The notes: generated by a model not told the origin, from the sequence alone. A stretch of 64,000 bases of DNA from Oxalobacter sp. (GCA_016291665.1 JAEEYE010000011.1:1-64000), one strand, 5' to 3'; counted from the first letter of the stretch, positions 16,443 to 25,129 are shown. Numbers and translations: made by a program.

Positions 16443-17222
16443 ATGGGAAAAAGCGCTTCTCTTGCTCTCACCGCTGCGCTGGCACTTGCCTGCGGTGCGG
16501 TTTCGGCTGCGCCTAATGCACCGCAGTCCCTGATGACTCAGGCCTATGGGAACTACAATACCAAGTTCAGGTGCTGGGTGGTCAATGGTGGACAGGTTCC
16601 ACGCCCACACTGCATGAAACCCGTTTCATTAGACCGCGTGGCCGTAGGCGGGAAGTCTTTCACCTACCTTTTGGTTTCCGGCAATGAAATCGACCTGAAA
16701 AACGGCAATAACGCTGGCATCGGCGCCCATGTCTCTGGCGGCCTGGTTGGGATGTTCGTTTATATGGGACCTGATTCCAACCCACAGATTGTCGCCAAAG
16801 AACCACTTAAAGAACTCGGGAAATATGGTGATGCCCCAAAAGGCAGATTCGTGAAGCTGGGGCCTACCCGCTATGGCTGGCAGTTTGAAGACGGCGACCT
16901 GGGACAGGGTTATGACAATGGCTGGCTGCGCTTTTTCACGCTTGAGAGAAACGGCATGGGCCAGCAGTTCATCCATGACTTAGGCACCATCCCCATCTAT
17001 TATGACAACAGTGGCGCAGTCGGTCCCGATGGCTATACCCACTATTCCGGCAAAGCGACAATCGTCGAAGCTAAAGCCCAAGAAGGGTTCTACCCCGTCA
17101 AAGTCGTCATGGAACGCACCGTCAAAGGGAAAAAACTCTCCCCTAAGACTTACGAAGTCCGTTACAGTTTTGGAAAAGGCGAGTATGCTTTGCCTGACGG
17201 ATATCCTATCGAAGAACAATAA
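16443..17222 (+). CDS. exported protein, paralogous family A (member 1)
   Basis: A 259-aa protein with a signal peptide ending VSA-AP (about residue 21). It shares with three others here (49246, 55699, 58386) an N-terminal AYGxY...CWVV...HC motif, in which two cysteines are close together, and a C-terminal VRYSFGKGEYALPDGY that corresponds to Y(N/D)xxxxQYDVPxxxR in the others. A central PTRYGWQFEDGDLGQG region matches the 58386 protein most closely. GGAGG precedes the ATG. I recognise no function; a periplasmic or surface location with one disulfide is inferred. The next gene begins 20 bp downstream and is probably co-transcribed. Confidence 0.82.
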   Translation: MGKSASLALTAALALACGAVSAAPNAPQSLMTQAYGNYNTKFRCWVVNGGQVPRPHCMKPVSLDRVAVGGKSFTYLLVSGNEIDLKNGNNAGIGAHVSGGLVGMFVYMGPDSNPQIVAKEPLKELGKYGDAPKGRFVKLGPTRYGWQFEDGDLGQGYDNGWLRFFTLERNGMGQQFIHDLGTIPIYYDNSGAVGPDGYTHYSGKATIVEAKAQEGFYPVKVVMERTVKGKKLSPKTYEVRYSFGKGEYALPDGYPIEEQ

Positions 17223-17242
17223 AACACGCACAGGAACAACAG

Positions 17243-17923
17243 ATGGCTGAACGGGAACCCATTTCCCAGGAAGAAAGGCGCAGGAGACGGCTGATTGCCC
17301 TTGTTGTCGTCCTAGCTGTTGTCGTCATCTGCTTTGCGGCACGCCATTACATCGGTGACTGGCTAAGGGGCAAAAGCGCTTCGCCAATCCGGGAAATGAC
17401 GGTTACCACATCCGATGCAGAACCTGATGCGGCCAACCTAGGCTCCCTCTCACACCGAGAACTCAAAAAGTTCGGCAAGGCCATGCGTGAAAAAGTCGCG
17501 ATGGAAATCGCCCTGGCCAACAATGTGCCACCCGATACCCCAGCCGAAACAAATGGCACAGCAGCTTCCCCTGCCAAAACGGAACAAAAACCCCAAGACG
17601 CAGCCCAGGCCACACCGCAGTCATCTGAACCTGCTGCCAGCACCCTGCCGCCTGAGAAGACCCCTATGCAGAACGCCATGGATACGTTGCTAAAGCGCCT
17701 TGAGGTCGAAGCCTTTTCCATCCCCGTTTCAGGACGCAGGCTGGCTGTTTTCCGGTACCGGTATCCAGCCGTTCGCGTCGATACGGTAAGCCATGGCGTT
17801 GTGATCTACGGTTATTCCGGCGAATCGTTGAAGCGTGTCGCCTGCTACTACCGCTACCCTGTCTCACTGACCCACGGTGCCTGCGCTGACGAGATTGAGA
17901 AGGTCTTTCATGTCCGCATCTAG
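17243..17923 (+). CDS. single-TM anchored protein, paralogous family D (member 1)
   Basis: A 226-aa protein: a basic cytoplasmic start (EERRRRR), one transmembrane helix (LIALVVVLAVVVICFAARHY, about residues 17-36), a long Ala/Pro/Thr/Gln-rich linker (about 85-140) and a C-terminal exported domain. That domain ends RVACYYRYPVSLTHGACADEIEKVF, paralleling the end of the 18023 protein (RILCADNKPINLESGKCAHTIASVF). Two cysteines are conserved in the pair. Function unknown. It follows the family A gene closely. Confidence 0.75.
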   Translation: MAEREPISQEERRRRRLIALVVVLAVVVICFAARHYIGDWLRGKSASPIREMTVTTSDAEPDAANLGSLSHRELKKFGKAMREKVAMEIALANNVPPDTPAETNGTAASPAKTEQKPQDAAQATPQSSEPAASTLPPEKTPMQNAMDTLLKRLEVEAFSIPVSGRRLAVFRYRYPAVRVDTVSHGVVIYGYSGESLKRVACYYRYPVSLTHGACADEIEKVFHVRI

Positions 17924-18022
17924 GCGTAAAGTAACGCAAACTTCGCTGAAAACCCCAACAAAAACACCCATCACGCAGCCTTTGTCGTCAAAACCCGCAT
18001 TGCAGCACAAAAGGATAACAGC

Positions 18023-18532
18023 ATGAGCCGCTTGGCAAAATTCCTCGCCTTCCTGGGCATCTCCGCTGGTGTGCTTGCCATTGCCTGGTTCTGGCTGGGA
18101 AAAACGAAAAACGCTGAACTGCCCCCACCTGCCGGCGTACAGGTTCTCGTCCGCAGCACTGTAGCCGAAGAGCCTGATCCCACACAGGCTGGTCTGCCCG
18201 CATTGCAGAAACGTTTCACGCCCCATATCGTTGATTTTTTGAGCCAGCAAGAAGCCCTCCAAAGCCTGACTAAAGACACCATCCATCAAAACATTGCTTC
18301 CTCAACCAGACTCATCAAAGCCAATGGCCAATCTATCGCCTTGTTCCAGTGGCAGATGGCGTCCCTTGACCAGAAACGCCACGCCTTCATCACTTTGGCC
18401 TACGGCAACCACAGTGGCAAAACACACCGCATCCTATGTGCAGACAACAAACCGATCAACCTGGAAAGCGGTAAATGTGCGCACACCATCGCGTCGGTTT
18501 TCCAGACGGACAAGGTCACAAGTCACCCTTAA
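18023..18532 (+). CDS. single-TM anchored protein, paralogous family D (member 2)
   Basis: A 169-aa protein with one N-terminal helix (FLAFLGISAGVLAIAWFWLG) and a C-terminal domain (about 90-165) that contains IALFQWQMA and ends in the CxDNKPINLESGKCAHTIASVF element shared with the preceding gene. It lacks that protein's long proline-rich linker. The ATG at 18023 follows AAAGGATAACAGC. Function unknown; a tandem duplication of a membrane-anchored exported domain is the simplest reading. Confidence 0.72.
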   Translation: MSRLAKFLAFLGISAGVLAIAWFWLGKTKNAELPPPAGVQVLVRSTVAEEPDPTQAGLPALQKRFTPHIVDFLSQQEALQSLTKDTIHQNIASSTRLIKANGQSIALFQWQMASLDQKRHAFITLAYGNHSGKTHRILCADNKPINLESGKCAHTIASVFQTDKVTSHP

Positions 18533-18899
18533 ATAAGCATCCTATAACAGTATCCACTGTCTCGGGCAAATTTGTACCGATTCTGTACATCCACCTACAA
18601 GCCCACGCCCTCACCGCCTTTCGATGGAAGACAAATGTGACGCTACCAAGCACTTCTCTGTCCTGGATGCATTCCGTCATACCCCTACGCATGAGCCATC
18701 CATACCCGCATTGGGCAACGGCGCCGTTATCTGCACACGCGATGACCTTCTGTCTTTAAGCAACAGCAACTGGAATGCCCAGTCTGGTTAATTTAAAGAT
18801 CAGGCTCACGCAAAACCAGTTCCAGCATCATGATAGGTTTTCTGGGCACAGCTCTGATACAATGCGCGGATTGATGCTTTTCGGATACAACTGGCAGCT
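18533..18899. other. intergenic region with no recognisable gene
   Basis: This 367-bp gap contains no ORF with convincing coding character or ribosome-binding site and no strong hairpin. The only signal I see is an extended -10 element near its right end. Confidence 0.5.
18855..18863 (+). promoter_or_regulatory. extended -10 promoter element
   Basis: TG-A-TACAAT fits an extended -10 (TGN plus TAnnnT), 37 bp before the ATG of the PDZ lipoprotein gene. The -35 position is weak. Confidence 0.4.
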
Positions 18900-20009
18900 A
18901 TGAGCCTGAAACAGACCCGCCCCATCCTTTGGCCCTTAACGATCCCCCTGCTATCGATACTGGCCGGGTGTGCGACCAACCCTCACCATGACTATTACCG
19001 AGCCAGCCAAGTCCCTGAGTACGACAAACAACACCTGAAATACCTGTCAGAAGACAGCACACCAATCCTCACGGCTTCCAGCGGTGACACGGCATCTGAG
19101 CTCGATGAAGCACAGTCGCACGGTTTCATTATCATCGGCACATCGTCTTTTAATGCCCCCTTGGTCGAAACAGTGAAAATCGCCGAACAGGCCAAAGACG
19201 TTGGAGCAACCCATGTCCTGTACTCAGCCAAACCCGCTGGCAAAGTCACCGGTTTCGCCCCACAGGCCATGACAGAAAGCCAAGGCCAAGCCCTCTCAGA
19301 AGAGACGACACACACATCAAACCTGGCCGAGACGGAGACACAGCCTGCCGAAGGTGAAAACCCTGAAACCGTGAAAAAGGAAGAACCCTTCTGGGGCATC
19401 GGGTACCTGCCGGTCTCTTACAACAAAGAGCGCTACAACCAATCAGCCACCTTCCTGGTCAAGAGCACACGCACCCCCCCATTAGGCATAGAAGCGATGT
19501 CATTGACGGCTAACCAGAAAGCCCGTCTCGGTTACAACCGCGGTGTTGTCATTAAACGCGTTTTCTATGATTCCCCTGCGTTTGCCGCCAACCTTAAGAA
19601 GGGCGACATCCTCTATAGTGTCAACGGAACCGTCATCCAGGATGCGCGCCACTTCCAGACCATTGCAAAAAGCTATGCCGGCAGCAACCGCACGATGGTT
19701 TTTGAGCTGCTACGCGGTACAGAACCAATGCAGTTGGCATTGAACCCTGCCGCCAACCCACGTAAAAACAGACCGATCCTGATTGAACAGGGTGAACCCG
19801 TTAAAGAAGTGACGGATGAAACCAGCAACAATCCGCAAAACGCAGACGACCTAAAGACGCCTGAAGAAAAACGCCAGGAAGCGGCAGAACGTTGGGCCGC
19901 CAGGAAAAAAGCGTATGACGCCCGCATCCAGAAGAAACAGGCCCGCGCAAAAGATGGCTTTTTCATGGGACTGGTCCATTCGGTAACCGACCTGTTCGAT
20001 GACGATTGA
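18900..20009 (+). CDS. PDZ-domain lipoprotein
   Basis: A 369-aa protein with a lipoprotein signal peptide (LLSILAGC, lipidated Cys near residue 24). A middle region (about 55-110) with SHGFIIIGTSSFNAP and VGATHVLYS resembles small exported modules that track variable stress-type lipoproteins. A PDZ domain follows (about 200-280): GYNRGVVIKRVFYDSPAFAANLKKGDILYSVNG. The C-terminus is charged and helical (EEKRQEAAERWAARKKAYDA), probably coiled coil, and ends in acidic residues. It is likely an outer-membrane or periplasmic scaffold that binds peptide C-termini; no protease domain is present. Confidence 0.8.
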   Translation: MSLKQTRPILWPLTIPLLSILAGCATNPHHDYYRASQVPEYDKQHLKYLSEDSTPILTASSGDTASELDEAQSHGFIIIGTSSFNAPLVETVKIAEQAKDVGATHVLYSAKPAGKVTGFAPQAMTESQGQALSEETTHTSNLAETETQPAEGENPETVKKEEPFWGIGYLPVSYNKERYNQSATFLVKSTRTPPLGIEAMSLTANQKARLGYNRGVVIKRVFYDSPAFAANLKKGDILYSVNGTVIQDARHFQTIAKSYAGSNRTMVFELLRGTEPMQLALNPAANPRKNRPILIEQGEPVKEVTDETSNNPQNADDLKTPEEKRQEAAERWAARKKAYDARIQKKQARAKDGFFMGLVHSVTDLFDDD

Positions 20010-20071
20010 CAGAAATCTCCTAACAGATTGCAGTAGAATTAGGGTAATGCTTGTCCTAAAAGGAGATTTCC

Positions 20072-20512
20072 ATGAAAAAACTATGGCTCGCAGCACTGCT
20101 GGGCATGGTCTGCTTCGGTACCACTGCAATGGCACAAGACAACACCCCAGCCAATGACGACCCTGTCATCAAACTGGCGCCCGACGAAAAATGGGAACAG
20201 GTAGATGAAGACCAGGAGATGACCGTCTACATCCTGACACCGATTGAAGACCTGCGGGAACTACGTGAAGACGGCATGATTATCCGGGTTCGGAAAAAGA
20301 ACCCGGAAGATATTGCATTCCAGGTCAAACCCGACTGCCAACAGCAACGGCTATACATTACAGCCGGTATGGATTTAGCCAAGAACGGCAAAGAGGTTAA
20401 GGAATTCCAGATCCTGCCAGCAAGCAAGGACTCGGTATTGGATGCTTCCCAGCCTGGTTCCGGCTACCGGAAAGTCCTAGAAATGATGTGTGGCGATCAT
20501 TTGGCAAAATGA
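20072..20512 (+). CDS. exported adhesin-E-like protein, family B (member 1)
   Basis: A 146-aa protein with a signal peptide ending AMA-QD. The mature part has a W...MTVYI strand, IIRVRKKN, a central KPDC and a final MMC, the two-cysteine pattern shared by nine proteins in this window. The layout (W-x2-V, a tyrosine strand, D-C, C-terminal Cys) resembles the surface-adhesin-E fold (PF16747), though the similarity is by eye. AGGAG precedes the ATG. It begins a four-gene run of family B members; its stop overlaps the next start (ATGA). Confidence 0.78.
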   Translation: MKKLWLAALLGMVCFGTTAMAQDNTPANDDPVIKLAPDEKWEQVDEDQEMTVYILTPIEDLRELREDGMIIRVRKKNPEDIAFQVKPDCQQQRLYITAGMDLAKNGKEVKEFQILPASKDSVLDASQPGSGYRKVLEMMCGDHLAK

Positions 20513-20895
20513 AATACCCACTCCTGACAACCATCTTGATTGGTTCAATGGCTGTCTGCCATATGGCACAAGCCCAAGAAACCGATAAGTGGCGGCTGTT
20601 GGTCGAAGACGGCGAAACCGCTATCTATGCCGAAGCACCTGCCACCCCCGAAAAGATGAAAGCGGATGGCATCAGCATTCGCATCCACCGTAAGGACACC
20701 GATGCAGGCATCGCAGACATTCTGGTCAAAGCGGGCTGCGAAGATGAAGAACTCTACCTGATAGCGGGTCAAGACTTGGATCCAGACGCACCGATTAAAG
20801 ACACTTGGATCATACCACCGATGAAAAAGTTCACTTTGGATGCCCCAAAAGGCTCGCTTTATGGCAGACTTAGGGAGTTGATCTGCGGTGGATGA
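20509..20895 (+). CDS. exported adhesin-E-like protein, family B (member 2)
   Basis: A 128-aa protein; the signal peptide ends AQA-QE. It has WRLLVEDGETAIYAEAP, ISIRIHRK, AGC followed by ELYLIAGQD, and ends YGRLRELICGG. It is closest to its neighbours at 20072 and 20937. The start is set by a 4-bp ATGA overlap with the upstream stop, which indicates translational coupling; an upstream ATG at 20488 would overlap the previous gene further. Function unknown. Confidence 0.78.
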   Translation: MKYPLLTTILIGSMAVCHMAQAQETDKWRLLVEDGETAIYAEAPATPEKMKADGISIRIHRKDTDAGIADILVKAGCEDEELYLIAGQDLDPDAPIKDTWIIPPMKKFTLDAPKGSLYGRLRELICGG

Positions 20896-20936
20896 CCGCA
20901 TTTGACTGTTAACTGACTTTTCCGATGAGGATGATT

Positions 20937-21320
20937 ATGAAAAAAACATTAACCGTTGCCCTTCTGGGTATTGCTGCACTGGGTTGTTCCACCGCATCTG
21001 CTGCTGGCATGACCGGCTGGTCCCAATTGACTGGCGACGATAACGGTGGCCTGTACCTGCAGAAACCACTGCCAAATTCAGAAGTCCTGAAAAAAATCGG
21101 CATGAACGTCCGTGCAATTGACAAGTCCAAAGGCACCGACTCCGCTGTCCTGTACAAAGCAGACTGTGAAAAACAGACGGTTTCTATGGTTGCTGGCGTT
21201 GACATCAACGAAGACGGCACCATCGGCCAGACGCACCCATTCCCTGCCGACCAAATCACCACTGAAAAAGGCACAATGGGTACGGTTTACGGCAAAATCA
21301 TGACCCTGATCTGCCAATAA
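20937..21320 (+). CDS. exported adhesin-E-like protein, family B (member 3)
   Basis: A 127-aa protein; the signal peptide ends ASA-AG. WSQLTGDDNGGLYLQKP, MNVRAIDK, KADC and a final YGKIMTLICQ match the family B pattern. GATGAGG is best spaced for the third in-frame ATG at 20937. It lies 41 bp after member 2 and 9 bp before member 4, so the four are probably one transcript. Function unknown. Confidence 0.78.
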   Translation: MKKTLTVALLGIAALGCSTASAAGMTGWSQLTGDDNGGLYLQKPLPNSEVLKKIGMNVRAIDKSKGTDSAVLYKADCEKQTVSMVAGVDINEDGTIGQTHPFPADQITTEKGTMGTVYGKIMTLICQ

Positions 21321-21329
21321 TAAGACGCC

Positions 21330-21728
21330 ATGCATTGGAAACATGCACTCCTGCTACCGTTGCTTGCGGTAGCAGGCTATGTTTTAGCTGAACCTTTTGA
21401 ACCCGTCTGCCCGCCCTGCCAACCCATCGGCGAGACGGAGGACGGGGTTTTCATTGCACGTACCCGAAAGACCCCAGCACCTTTGCCACAGAGCCACTGG
21501 TTCCTAACCGCCTTCACACAGGACGACTATGGCAAACTCTCCCATATCGACGTCCTCTACCAGGCCGACTGCACAAAACGCCAGGCTAAGCCCATTGAGA
21601 TGCACCTGTTTGACAACAGCGACCAGGAACTGCCCAAAGACAAAGCCTATGCGCCAGCTATCGACAAGCTACACTATTCGCCCAAAGTGCAGGCTATCGT
21701 CGTGGACTTCATCTGTCCGTCTAACTGA
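21330..21728 (+). CDS. exported adhesin-E-like protein with CPPC motif, family B (member 4)
   Basis: A 132-aa protein with an N-terminal signal peptide (LLLPLLAVAGYVLA). It keeps QADC and a terminal FIC like its neighbours but adds a VCPPC motif right after the signal peptide, giving two extra cysteines in a C-x2-C arrangement. That could bind metal, hold a redox disulfide or tether the protein. It is the last of the four-gene family B run and no terminator is obvious before the convergent next gene. Confidence 0.72.
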   Translation: MHWKHALLLPLLAVAGYVLAEPFEPVCPPCQPIGETEDGVFIARTRKTPAPLPQSHWFLTAFTQDDYGKLSHIDVLYQADCTKRQAKPIEMHLFDNSDQELPKDKAYAPAIDKLHYSPKVQAIVVDFICPSN

Positions 21729-21743
21729 CGCTTGTCTTAACGG

Positions 21744-22499
21744 TTAACGCTCCTGCCCAGCCGCTGAAAAGACCACATGGTAAGCAGGCTTCCCGGCAAT
21801 ACCTGCAGCCTTCTCCTTTTCCGACAGGCGCTGGTTGTAGGTTGCAACCTCTGTTGGTGAACAATCCACCAAGAACTCAATGAGGAAGCTTTCCGGTGTG
21901 TCATCCGGCATATGCAGTTGTGGTAATGATTGGAAACGCTTATCTTCACGCATCACTTCGCCTGCCAGATCGAGGTGCGCCGCTACGTTCGCATCGGTAA
22001 TCCCATGCTTTTGCAGAATCTTCGCTGCACGCTGCACTTTTCCGGCAAGCTCCTGCGCTTCCCCTAAATCTGTCCCCTGGGCTGAAGCCTTATCGATATA
22101 CTCGGCAACCATCTGGAGGCATCCCGTTGCAGCGGCATAGGGCAACGCCTCCGGCAGGTTGCCATGCACCGGATTAGCTGCATAAGCATAAGCCGGCGCA
22201 GCAGCAGATGGCATGCCATGCCCAGCATAAATACCGACCGTCTCCAGAATGACAGGGACATTGCGTGTTAAGCGGAAGACATTGCGGACGCTGTAGTGGA
22301 TATCAGGGGTATTGCCCATCACAAGATGCCAATAACAGCGTCCCAACCACCCTTCGACCGGATTGATGCCAATCAGTCCGTCAATCTGGAACCCGACCTT
22401 GTGCCATTCGAGGTTACCTTTCTCAACAAAGCGGCCTGAACGCCGGAGGTTGTCTAACGCTTCAATAATCTTTTGTATGCGTGGTGATTGTCCTGTCAT
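21744..22499 (-). CDS. uncharacterised 251-aa cytoplasmic protein
   Basis: No signal peptide or membrane segment. The N-terminus is basic (RIQKIIEALDNLRRSG) and the middle is Ala-rich (SAAAPAYAYAANPVHGNLPEALPYAAATG), followed by helical segments (KVQRAAKILQKHGI) and a C-terminal PESFLIEFLVDCSPTEVATYNQRL. I recognise no family. It converges on the family B run with a 15-bp gap and diverges from the 22694 gene. Confidence 0.65.
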   Translation of the reverse strand: MTGQSPRIQKIIEALDNLRRSGRFVEKGNLEWHKVGFQIDGLIGINPVEGWLGRCYWHLVMGNTPDIHYSVRNVFRLTRNVPVILETVGIYAGHGMPSAAAPAYAYAANPVHGNLPEALPYAAATGCLQMVAEYIDKASAQGTDLGEAQELAGKVQRAAKILQKHGITDANVAAHLDLAGEVMREDKRFQSLPQLHMPDDTPESFLIEFLVDCSPTEVATYNQRLSEKEKAAGIAGKPAYHVVFSAAGQER

Positions 22500-22693
22500 T
22501 GCCTATCCCAAAAAGTGACTTGCGAAGGACATTATCCTATCGCAACCCGCGCCGATAAAAAAGCCCTTGTTTTTTGGCTGACCGTCCCCATCTAGAACTT
22601 GTTCCGGCTATGGTTTGCAGGCCATCAGCCGTATTTTGTTTTGTTGAAGGGGACTCGCAAATCCTGCCCCCCAATTGGAAAGGATACGTAGAA

Positions 22694-23245
22694 ATGGAAT
22701 TCAAGATGAACCGGTCATTCCTAGTAGACACCTTAAAACGCCAAGGTATCTGTGCCAGTGTCATCGGTACTGCTGAAGGATTGCGTTACGAATACATCAC
22801 GCCAGACGGGCTTGGCATCAGCCACGGCGAAATCACCTCTTGGCCAGCCTTAAAACTCAGGGGATTGGGCGATGATAAATGGGCAGATGTCCGTGCAAAA
22901 CTGCGCTCTGGCAAACTGACCCATGATGATGTGAAAGGCACAGAATTCTTTTACCTGCACGAAGACGTCACCCGTGGCAAAGCCGCTGACGCCGTCGAGT
23001 TCTTCCAAGGCCTCCTAGCCCTGCCAGATTCGATGGAACTGGACATCTACTGCCTGTGTGATATGTCCAATCCTAAAGCAGTACCTGCTTTTTTCAATGA
23101 CGAAGCCGCATTCTTGGAGGCCTTTGCCAAGGCATATTGCCGCAATGCGATTGGATGGGATGACCTGGATGAAGAATATATGGAAGATGTCGTCCAACGG
23201 CTGGACGCTGAATTCGGCGAATTCCAGTACCTCGCCTACTCCTAA
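22694..23245 (+). CDS. uncharacterised acidic protein
   Basis: A 183-aa soluble protein. GGAAAGGAT precedes the ATG at 22694, and the frame upstream to 22574 lacks a better start. Segments include GLGISHGEITSWPALKLRGLGD, HDDVKGTEFFYLHEDV and a strongly acidic end (WDDLDEEYMEDVVQRLDAEFGEF). I recognise no family and see no catalytic motif. It is monocistronic and ends at a bidirectional terminator. Confidence 0.65.
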   Translation: MEFKMNRSFLVDTLKRQGICASVIGTAEGLRYEYITPDGLGISHGEITSWPALKLRGLGDDKWADVRAKLRSGKLTHDDVKGTEFFYLHEDVTRGKAADAVEFFQGLLALPDSMELDIYCLCDMSNPKAVPAFFNDEAAFLEAFAKAYCRNAIGWDDLDEEYMEDVVQRLDAEFGEFQYLAYS

Positions 23246-23291
23246 CGCGGACTAGCAAGGCGGCAAGCCACAATTGCCGCCGTACAGCACT

Positions 23292-23327
23292 AAATGCCTG
23301 TGGCTCTCACAAACCACAGGCATTTCT
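23292..23327. terminator. bidirectional rho-independent terminator
   Basis: AAATGCCTGTGG and CCACAGGCATTT form a perfect 12-bp stem around a 10-nt loop, placed between two convergent genes. The A and T flanks make it usable on both strands. Confidence 0.88.
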
Positions 23328-23344
23328 GTTAATGGCCAACCGGG

Positions 23345-23905
23345 TTATTTGCCCTCAGCTACTTCGGCCTTGGCAACACCCGCTTCTGCTGGTTCTACCG
23401 TACCTTTTTTAGCCTTCTTTCCTTTTTTTGGGGCTTTTTCTTTTTTGACCTTCTTGGCCTTTTTATCTTTTTTGACCTTTTTATCCTTTTTGGCCTTAGC
23501 TTCCTGCTTCGGTTCTTCAGCTTTCGCTGCTTCTGGAGCTTCTGCCGCTTTTTGCTCTTCTGCAGGTGCCGCTGGTTCTTTCGCTTCTTCAGCCTTTTCG
23601 TTTTTCGCTTTCTTAGGCTGTTTTACATTCTTGCCTTCGAGCTTGACACCAGCGACAAACATGACTTGAAGTGCAGTAACGAAAGGCAAGAGATTGCTTT
23701 TCGACAATGCCTTCGTCAGATTCCGCTCGGTCATACCAACCGCTTCTGCCACCACAGCAATACCTGTTGCCTCAGCCACATCTTTCAAAGCTGCTGCAAT
23801 AAGGGAACCATCACCAGGATCCTGTTTGATGCATTCCTTGAGGAAAAGCCTACGGTCAGTTGACGTTGCCAGATAGTCTTGTATGTCGAATTCCTTCTCA
23901 GTCAT
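23345..23905 (-). CDS. HigA-like antidote HTH protein with histone-H1-like Lys/Ala tail
   Basis: A 186-aa protein of two unlike halves. Residues 1-95 match the addiction-module antidote family (HI1420 type): FDIQDYLATSTDRRLFLKECIKQDPGDGSLIAAALKDVA, then AVVAEAVGMTERNLTKALS and a VKL close. In normal antitoxins the protein ends here. Residues 96-186 instead form a tail of Lys, Ala and Glu with KKxKK repeats, like histone-H1-like bacterial proteins. No toxin gene is adjacent. I infer a solitary DNA-binding protein whose tail adds non-specific DNA or RNA affinity. A GGAGTGGAGAC site precedes the ATG. Confidence 0.82.
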   Translation of the reverse strand: MTEKEFDIQDYLATSTDRRLFLKECIKQDPGDGSLIAAALKDVAEATGIAVVAEAVGMTERNLTKALSKSNLLPFVTALQVMFVAGVKLEGKNVKQPKKAKNEKAEEAKEPAAPAEEQKAAEAPEAAKAEEPKQEAKAKKDKKVKKDKKAKKVKKEKAPKKGKKAKKGTVEPAEAGVAKAEVAEGK

Positions 23906-24023
23906 GTCTCCACTCCTTCAGAAAAAGTGTACCCGATAGAATACTGCCTCACAGTTTACCCTAAAATCGCCTTTTTGGAATAATCTTTTACAAGCGCTAT
24001 CATAACATTTTTCTGCGAAACGC

Positions 24024-24443
24024 TCACCGCTTGTAAACCCACCAACGCCCCTTAAATGAACCGCTATCCAGGATCAGCTGACCGACCGCCTCCCTGGGAT
24101 GCTCCTCAATCTGACAGTTGGAATCGAGGTGGAATATCTCAAACGTAGTCTCAGCACCTGCCTTAGGAAACGCATAGATTTCCCGGCTACACATACCGTC
24201 ACCTGCCAAGCCTTCGTCGGTTTTGCCATCACCCAATACAAAGTCAGGTTCGCCGTCCGCCACATCCCTTGGCTTCACCCATGCTTTAACCACATAGGTA
24301 TTGAAATACCCCATCTTTGGACCAACACTAAAAACCAAATTATGCCTGTCCGTCTGGTAGTTTCCCACACTCTGCGCCATAACGGAGACTGACACCCCAA
24401 AGGCTAAAGACACGGCACAGAATGCTGTCATCCACTGCTTCAT
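24024..24443 (-). CDS. exported protein, paralogous family C (member 1)
   Basis: A 139-aa protein with a signal peptide ending VMA-QS. It has YQTDRHNLVFSV, YVVKAWVKP (the counterpart of VWNKP in the others), GMCSREIYAF, a second Cys in DSNC, then EAVGQLILDSGSFKGRWWVYKR. Members at 54723, 55167 and 57952 share this order: a histidine-containing strand, W-K/N-x-P, two cysteines about 25-35 residues apart, G-(E/Q/V)-hydrophobic strand, and a final W-(L/V)-(F/Y). AAAGGAACAGC precedes the ATG. Function unknown; probably periplasmic with one disulfide. Confidence 0.78.
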   Translation of the reverse strand: MKQWMTAFCAVSLAFGVSVSVMAQSVGNYQTDRHNLVFSVGPKMGYFNTYVVKAWVKPRDVADGEPDFVLGDGKTDEGLAGDGMCSREIYAFPKAGAETTFEIFHLDSNCQIEEHPREAVGQLILDSGSFKGRWWVYKR

Positions 24444-24580
24444 TGCTGTTCCTTTCGTGGCAAAGTGGCAAAGCGTCCAAAATCCCATTTGCCAGTTCCT
24501 CCCGGCAAGAAGACAATATACATCATGGGATTCAAACTGTGATGGCTGACTCTCATTTTTACAAAGAAAGGCCCAAACCA

Positions 24581-25129
24581 ATGGATACCCGTCATGGATG
24601 GCATACTTCGATAATGGCAATGGCTGTCATCAGCATGGGCATTCTCGTCCCCGCAATGGCTGATGGCACTGAACCAGGCAAAATACCTGCAAAACAAACA
24701 ACCCAGGCAACAACACCTGCTCCTGATAAACAGGCGACTTCACCTGAAGCCCGTGAATGGCAACTCTTGGCTGGGAACGATTTGGAAACCGTCTACATCA
24801 AAGAACCACCCCATGGGCTCGACCCCAACATTACGGGTATCGATGCTAAAGTCGTCGCCCGAACAAAAGAAGTGTTCGATTACGCCCAAGGTATTGCAAT
24901 GGCAGACTGCGAAACCCGGGATGTATTCCCTGCCTCAGGCGAAATCTATGATGCACAAGGCAAAGAACTCGACCCGATGGGAATCCCAATCCTTAAAGCC
25001 CTACCCTATATCAGGTACTTTCCAAAAGAAGCTTATGACGGACTCCTTAAGCGCCTGTGCGAATGGCAGGGTACACCAACCAAAAACAAAACAATGCCAA
25101 GCATTGCACCAAACCGCGTCCAATATTAA
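24581..25129 (+). CDS. exported adhesin-E-like protein, family B (member 5)
   Basis: A 182-aa protein; signal peptide through AMA-DG, then a Thr/Ala/Pro-rich spacer (about 30-55) missing from other members. The domain shows WQLLAGNDLETVYIKEPP, IDAKVVARTK, MADC and LLKRLCEWQG, the standard family B pattern. AAAGAAAGG lies upstream of the ATG at 24581. It diverges from the family C gene at 24443, so the two exported genes share a 137-bp promoter region. Function unknown. Confidence 0.75.
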   Translation: MDTRHGWHTSIMAMAVISMGILVPAMADGTEPGKIPAKQTTQATTPAPDKQATSPEAREWQLLAGNDLETVYIKEPPHGLDPNITGIDAKVVARTKEVFDYAQGIAMADCETRDVFPASGEIYDAQGKELDPMGIPILKALPYIRYFPKEAYDGLLKRLCEWQGTPTKNKTMPSIAPNRVQY

